Assembly (NCBI GenBank): GCA_025774865.1
Contig: JALGZO010000526.1
Span: 1-25,268, forward strand
Direction of reading: 5' to 3'
From: a bacterium
GTDB taxonomy: Bacteria > ARS69
Length of the DNA stretch: 25,268 nt
Within the stretch, counting starts at the first letter, position 1. Each line of letters starts with the position of its first letter. Shown one piece after another: positions 22,455 through 25,268 of this stretch. The position numbers and the translations under genes were made by a program. The notes under the pieces are model-generated. The model did not search any database. It was not told the DNA's origin and saw nothing but the letters and a program-made list of their open reading frames with translations.

Positions 22455-23765
22455 ATGCTCTCGGAACACTTTCGGAGTCGCGAGCCGTCGGCCATCCGGA
22501 TCGCCGGCATCCGTTTCGCCGAGCGTCGCGACGGGACCGAGGCGATCAACGTCGCCATCGGCAACGTCTCGCTCCCCATGCATCCGGCGATGATCGATCG
22601 CATGTCGAGGCTCGCCGCACCCGATAGCCCGTTCCGCGACGGGATCGTGCGCTACACGCCCACCGTCGGCCTCGGGGAGACGCGCGAGGCGTTTCTGCAC
22701 GTCATCGCCGCCTCCGGTTTGTCGACCGACGGTCTGCACTGCCAGATTACGGAGGGTGGGAGTCAGGCGATGGAGCTCGTAGTCGTGGGGCTCTGTGGAC
22801 CCCCCGGCCGTGACGAGCGCCCGCTCATGCTGATCGACGCGGCGTACACGAACTACCAGGCGCTGGCGGAGCGCACGGGTCGGGCGACCGTGTCGATCAC
22901 GCGCCGGCTCGGCGAGGACGGCAAGTTCGCGCTGCCCGATCTGGACGAGATCGAGCGGAGGATCGTCGAAGCGAAGCCCGCCGCGCTCGTCGTCATCCCC
23001 TACGACAATCCCACCGGCCAGTTTCTCGAGCCCGAGACGATGGTGTCCCTGGCGCGGCTCTGCGTCCGGCACGGCCTGTGGATGGTGAGTGACGAAGCGT
23101 ATCGAGAGCTGTTCTACACGGGCGACGAGCCGAGCAGCATCTGGCGGATCGACGACGACGAGGTTCCGGGTATCGGCGGCCGCCGGATCAGTATCGAGAC
23201 GGCGTCGAAGGTCTGGAACGCATGTGGCCTGCGGATCGGGGCGCTGGTCACCGACCACGCCGAGTTCCACACCCGCGCCGTGGCCGAAGCCACCGCGAAC
23301 CTCTGTCCGAACGCGATCGGACAGTGGATCTTCGGATCGCTCGCGCACGAGAGCGTCGAGAGCCTCCGGGGTTGGTTCGAGAATCAGCGCGACTACTATG
23401 GCGGCATGCTGAGCACCTTCACGGCGCGCACTCGCGAGCTGATTCCGGAGATCATCGTGAGCAGCCCCGACGCATCGATCTATTCCGTGGTCGACGTGCG
23501 TCGCTTCGCGGGCGCGGACTTCGACGCGCTCGATTTCGTGCTCCACTGCGCCTCGGAAGGGAAGGTGGAGCGGGACGGTCGGTCACTGACGCTGCTCACC
23601 GCGCCGATGGCGGAGTTCTACGCTTCCGAGTCGCCGGAGTCGAACCCGGGGCGTACCCAGATGAGGATCGCCTACGTCGAGCCGCCGGAGCGTATGGCGC
23701 TCGTCCCCGATCTCCTCGCTTCCCTGCTCGAGAGCTACGTGAAGCGCGCGGCCGCCCGGGCGTAG
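22455..23765 (+). CDS. Class I/II PLP-dependent aminotransferase
   Basis: 436 residues. Fold-type I features: substrate/PLP region GGSQAMELVV (near 101), PYDNPTGQF with Asn185, VSDEAYRELFY with Asp213 and Tyr216, PLP lysine Lys252 in IETASKVWNACGLRIG, and the C-terminal arginine in TQMRIAY. It may be an aspartate/aromatic aminotransferase; the amino donor cannot be told from sequence. The ATG at 22455 is preferred over upstream in-frame starts because GGAGG lies 4-5 nt before it and the N-terminus MLSEHFRSREPSA matches aminotransferase leaders. It is convergent with the exported-protein gene that follows. Confidence 0.9.
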   Translation: MLSEHFRSREPSAIRIAGIRFAERRDGTEAINVAIGNVSLPMHPAMIDRMSRLAAPDSPFRDGIVRYTPTVGLGETREAFLHVIAASGLSTDGLHCQITEGGSQAMELVVVGLCGPPGRDERPLMLIDAAYTNYQALAERTGRATVSITRRLGEDGKFALPDLDEIERRIVEAKPAALVVIPYDNPTGQFLEPETMVSLARLCVRHGLWMVSDEAYRELFYTGDEPSSIWRIDDDEVPGIGGRRISIETASKVWNACGLRIGALVTDHAEFHTRAVAEATANLCPNAIGQWIFGSLAHESVESLRGWFENQRDYYGGMLSTFTARTRELIPEIIVSSPDASIYSVVDVRRFAGADFDALDFVLHCASEGKVERDGRSLTLLTAPMAEFYASESPESNPGRTQMRIAYVEPPERMALVPDLLASLLESYVKRAAARA

Positions 23766-23778
23766 GTTCAGGCCCACC

Positions 23779-23803
23779 GTCAGCGGCGCGGGTCCCCGCT
23801 GAC
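23779..23803. terminator. Stem-loop between convergent aminotransferase and exported-protein genes
   Basis: GTCAGCGG (23779-23786) pairs with CCGCTGAC (23796-23803), an 8-bp perfect stem with a 9-nt loop. It begins 14 nt after the plus-strand stop and covers the last codons of the minus-strand gene. There is no T-run. Confidence 0.35.
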
Positions 23804-24310
23804 CACCTCTTCCGACGCCGCGAGATCCACCTGCACCACCTCGAGGAAATCGCCGAGGACCTCCCGGTTTCGCGCGAGTGCGGTCGGGTCCCACTGCACG
23901 AGCCCGGGTATCAGGTCCTGCGCGTCCCGCGCGAGATCGCTCAACCACAGGTGCCGTCCGCTGGCCGTCGAGGAATCCCGCCGATCTTCGGGGGTGGGGC
24001 GCCGGTAGCCGCGTTGGGCGTCGGGCTGGCGGCGGGCCCACTCGGCCTTCGTCTTGGCCTGCTCGACCTCGCGGATCATGGCTTCGTGCAGCTCGACGTT
24101 GAGCTTCAGGTATTCCTTTCGCTCTTGCATCCGGGAACTCACGTCCAGGACGGTCATGAACTCCTCGAACGTCTCGATCTCCTGGCGGTCGCGTCGAATC
24201 TCCTCGCGGCTGCCGATCGGAGCCGCGTGGTGACTTCGCTCGGCGGTGGCGCGGGGGGCTCCCACGGCCGCGGTGAGCCCCAGAAGCGCGAAGAAATGAA
24301 TGGTCTTCAT
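23780..24310 (-). CDS. Small exported protein, unknown function
   Basis: 176 residues from ATG 24310, which has AAGGA 7 nt upstream and starts a signal peptide cleaved near ATA-ERS (residue 23). The in-frame extension to 24457 only shadows the kinase gene. The mature part is charged and helical, with a coiled-coil-like stretch from about 40 to 100 (for example MQERKEYLKLNVELHEAMIR). It has no recognised domain and is probably periplasmic. It overlaps the stop of the hybrid histidine kinase (ATGA), so the two are co-translated and it may be a partner or regulator of that kinase. Confidence 0.65.
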   Translation of the reverse strand: MKTIHFFALLGLTAAVGAPRATAERSHHAAPIGSREEIRRDRQEIETFEEFMTVLDVSSRMQERKEYLKLNVELHEAMIREVEQAKTKAEWARRQPDAQRGYRRPTPEDRRDSSTASGRHLWLSDLARDAQDLIPGLVQWDPTALARNREVLGDFLEVVQVDLAASEEVVSGDPRR

Positions 24311-25268
24311 TCGGGGTTCCTTTCGGCGGTGGGGCTGGCCGATTCGCACGGCGGCGCGTTCGGTCGCGGCGCCTCGAGCCGTGTACGGAGAACGTCGAAC
24401 AGCTGATCTCTTCGGATCGGTTTCGAAACGAAGTCGTCGAAGCCGGCGTCGAGGCACTGACGCCGGTCGGACGCCATCGCGTTGCCGGAGAGCGCGACGA
24501 TGGAACCGCCGAAACCGGCCTCTCGGAGCTGACGCGTCGCTCCGACGCCGTCGAGGTCCGGCATCTGAACGTCCATCAGCACCAGGTCGACGGGCCGGCG
24601 ATGGTGAGCGGCCTCGCGCACGAGTCTGACGACGTCGTGGCCGTTGGTCGCCGACGTGACAGTCGCGCCAAAGCTTTCCACGATCCCGGAGATCAGCTTC
24701 CGGTTCATGGGGTTGTCCTCACCGAGGAGGATGTGGCACGACCGAAGCCTCCGGTGACGCATCGGTAGCGGGGCGAGGACGTCGCATCGCGAGTCCCAGT
24801 TTCTCGCCCCCGAGGGAGTGCGGGATGGCCGGCCGGTCTCGACGACGGGTCCATTGATCCGTCGCACGCCTTCGAGCGGCCCGCAGGCGACCGAGACGCG
24901 GAACACACTGCCTTCCCCCGGCGTGCTCTCGACGCGGATGCGTCCGCCGAGCCGGCGCGCGAGCCGTTCGGAGATCGTGAGTCCCAGACCCGTCCCGCCG
25001 CGCTCGCGGGTGGTCGACCTGTCACCCTGCGAGAAGTCTTCGAAGATGCGTGCGATCTGCTCCTCCGTCATTCCGACGCCCGTGTCGGCCACTTCGATTT
25101 CGAGTCGACGCTCGTCTTCGGCGAATCCCGGGGCGCCGCCCGGTCCGAGCGGTGGCCCGGCACCGACGCCGCGCGACAGGAGTCGCGCACGGACCGATAC
25201 GGTGCCCGAGTCCGTGAACTTCACCGCGTTGCCGATGAGATTGACGAGGATCTGGCGCGTGCGAGTCG
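24307..25268 (-). CDS. Hybrid sensor histidine kinase, C-terminal part (cut by window edge)
   Basis: The window holds the end of a hybrid kinase; its sensor, HAMP/PAS and phospho-His regions lie upstream (beyond 25268). Reading in from the edge, the ATP-binding domain starts with the N box (RQILVNLIGNAVKFT, about 25255-25211), then VADTGVGM (G1), FEDFSQGD (F box) and GGTGLGLTI (G2). A C-terminal receiver domain follows, with ILLGEDNPMNRKL, phospho-acceptor Asp in LVLMDVQMPDLDG (about 24571-24573), the switch in IVALSGNAM and FVSKPIRRDQL. An unusual Gly/Pro-rich insertion (about 25166-25114) sits inside the ATPase domain before the G1 box. Its stop overlaps the exported-protein start (ATGA). 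Confidence 0.93.
   Translation of the reverse strand, partial: TRTRQILVNLIGNAVKFTDSGTVSVRARLLSRGVGAGPPLGPGGAPGFAEDERRLEIEVADTGVGMTEEQIARIFEDFSQGDRSTTRERGGTGLGLTISERLARRLGGRIRVESTPGEGSVFRVSVACGPLEGVRRINGPVVETGRPSRTPSGARNWDSRCDVLAPLPMRHRRLRSCHILLGEDNPMNRKLISGIVESFGATVTSATNGHDVVRLVREAAHHRRPVDLVLMDVQMPDLDGVGATRQLREAGFGGSIVALSGNAMASDRRQCLDAGFDDFVSKPIRRDQLFDVLRTRLEAPRPNAPPCESASPTAERNPE

Overview
The window is GC-rich, densely coded bacterial DNA. Its mix of genes points to an uncultured lineage of the FCB / Gemmatimonadota / Candidatus Eisenbacteria-Krumholzibacteriota neighbourhood. The clues are a secreted FG-GAP/VCBS propeller with an ASPIC/UnbV module and a FlgD-like C-terminal Ig domain, many exported lipoproteins, an outer-membrane barrel, and frequent GTG/TTG starts. 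This placement is inference from gene content, not a phylogeny. The region looks chromosomal. I see no transposase, integrase, phage gene or CRISPR array.

Layout. A truncated tilS (minus) lies at the left edge, divergent from a secreted VCBS/ASPIC protein. A CAU tRNA (probably elongator Met) follows on the minus strand with its own promoter. Upstream of it is a 512-bp non-coding stretch holding a strong minus-strand terminator and an overlapping long hairpin. Next come a DNRLRE-type lipoprotein and an outer-membrane barrel (plus, GTGA overlap), then three minus-strand genes: an unknown lipoprotein, a Yip1-like membrane protein fused to a degenerate peptidase domain, and an M24 peptidase. trpF-aroC (minus, ATGA overlap) has a clear promoter and is divergent from a plus-strand signalling pair: a receiver/GAF-like/HD-GYP-like protein and a receiver with two STAS-like domains. 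The minus-strand run iscS-like cysteine desulfurase, TlpA-like thiol redoxin, HEAT-cyclophilin follows. Divergent from it are a terpenoid-cyclase-fold protein, an orphan CheW and a GT-C glycosyltransferase. The right end holds a DUF4126 membrane protein (minus), a PLP aminotransferase (plus), and a minus-strand unit of a hybrid histidine kinase (cut by the window edge) plus a small exported protein.

How genes may work together. trpF and aroC supply aromatic amino-acid biosynthesis. The desulfurase-TlpA-cyclophilin run joins sulfur transfer with envelope thiol and prolyl folding chemistry. Several signalling genes (hybrid kinase, two receiver proteins, CheW) are scattered and do not form a classical chemotaxis operon. 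Promoter-like sequences recur in a common form: TTG-type -35, 17-18 bp spacer, -10 of the form TAnnnT. Two of them sit so close to the start codon that the mRNAs may be leaderless or nearly so.

The least explained items are the structured minus-strand RNA candidate upstream of the tRNA, the Yip1/pseudo-peptidase fusion, the REC-STAS-STAS protein paired with a divergent HD-GYP-like protein, and the dyads between the desulfurase and cyclase-like genes. Nothing here proves a new system. These are candidates for checking.
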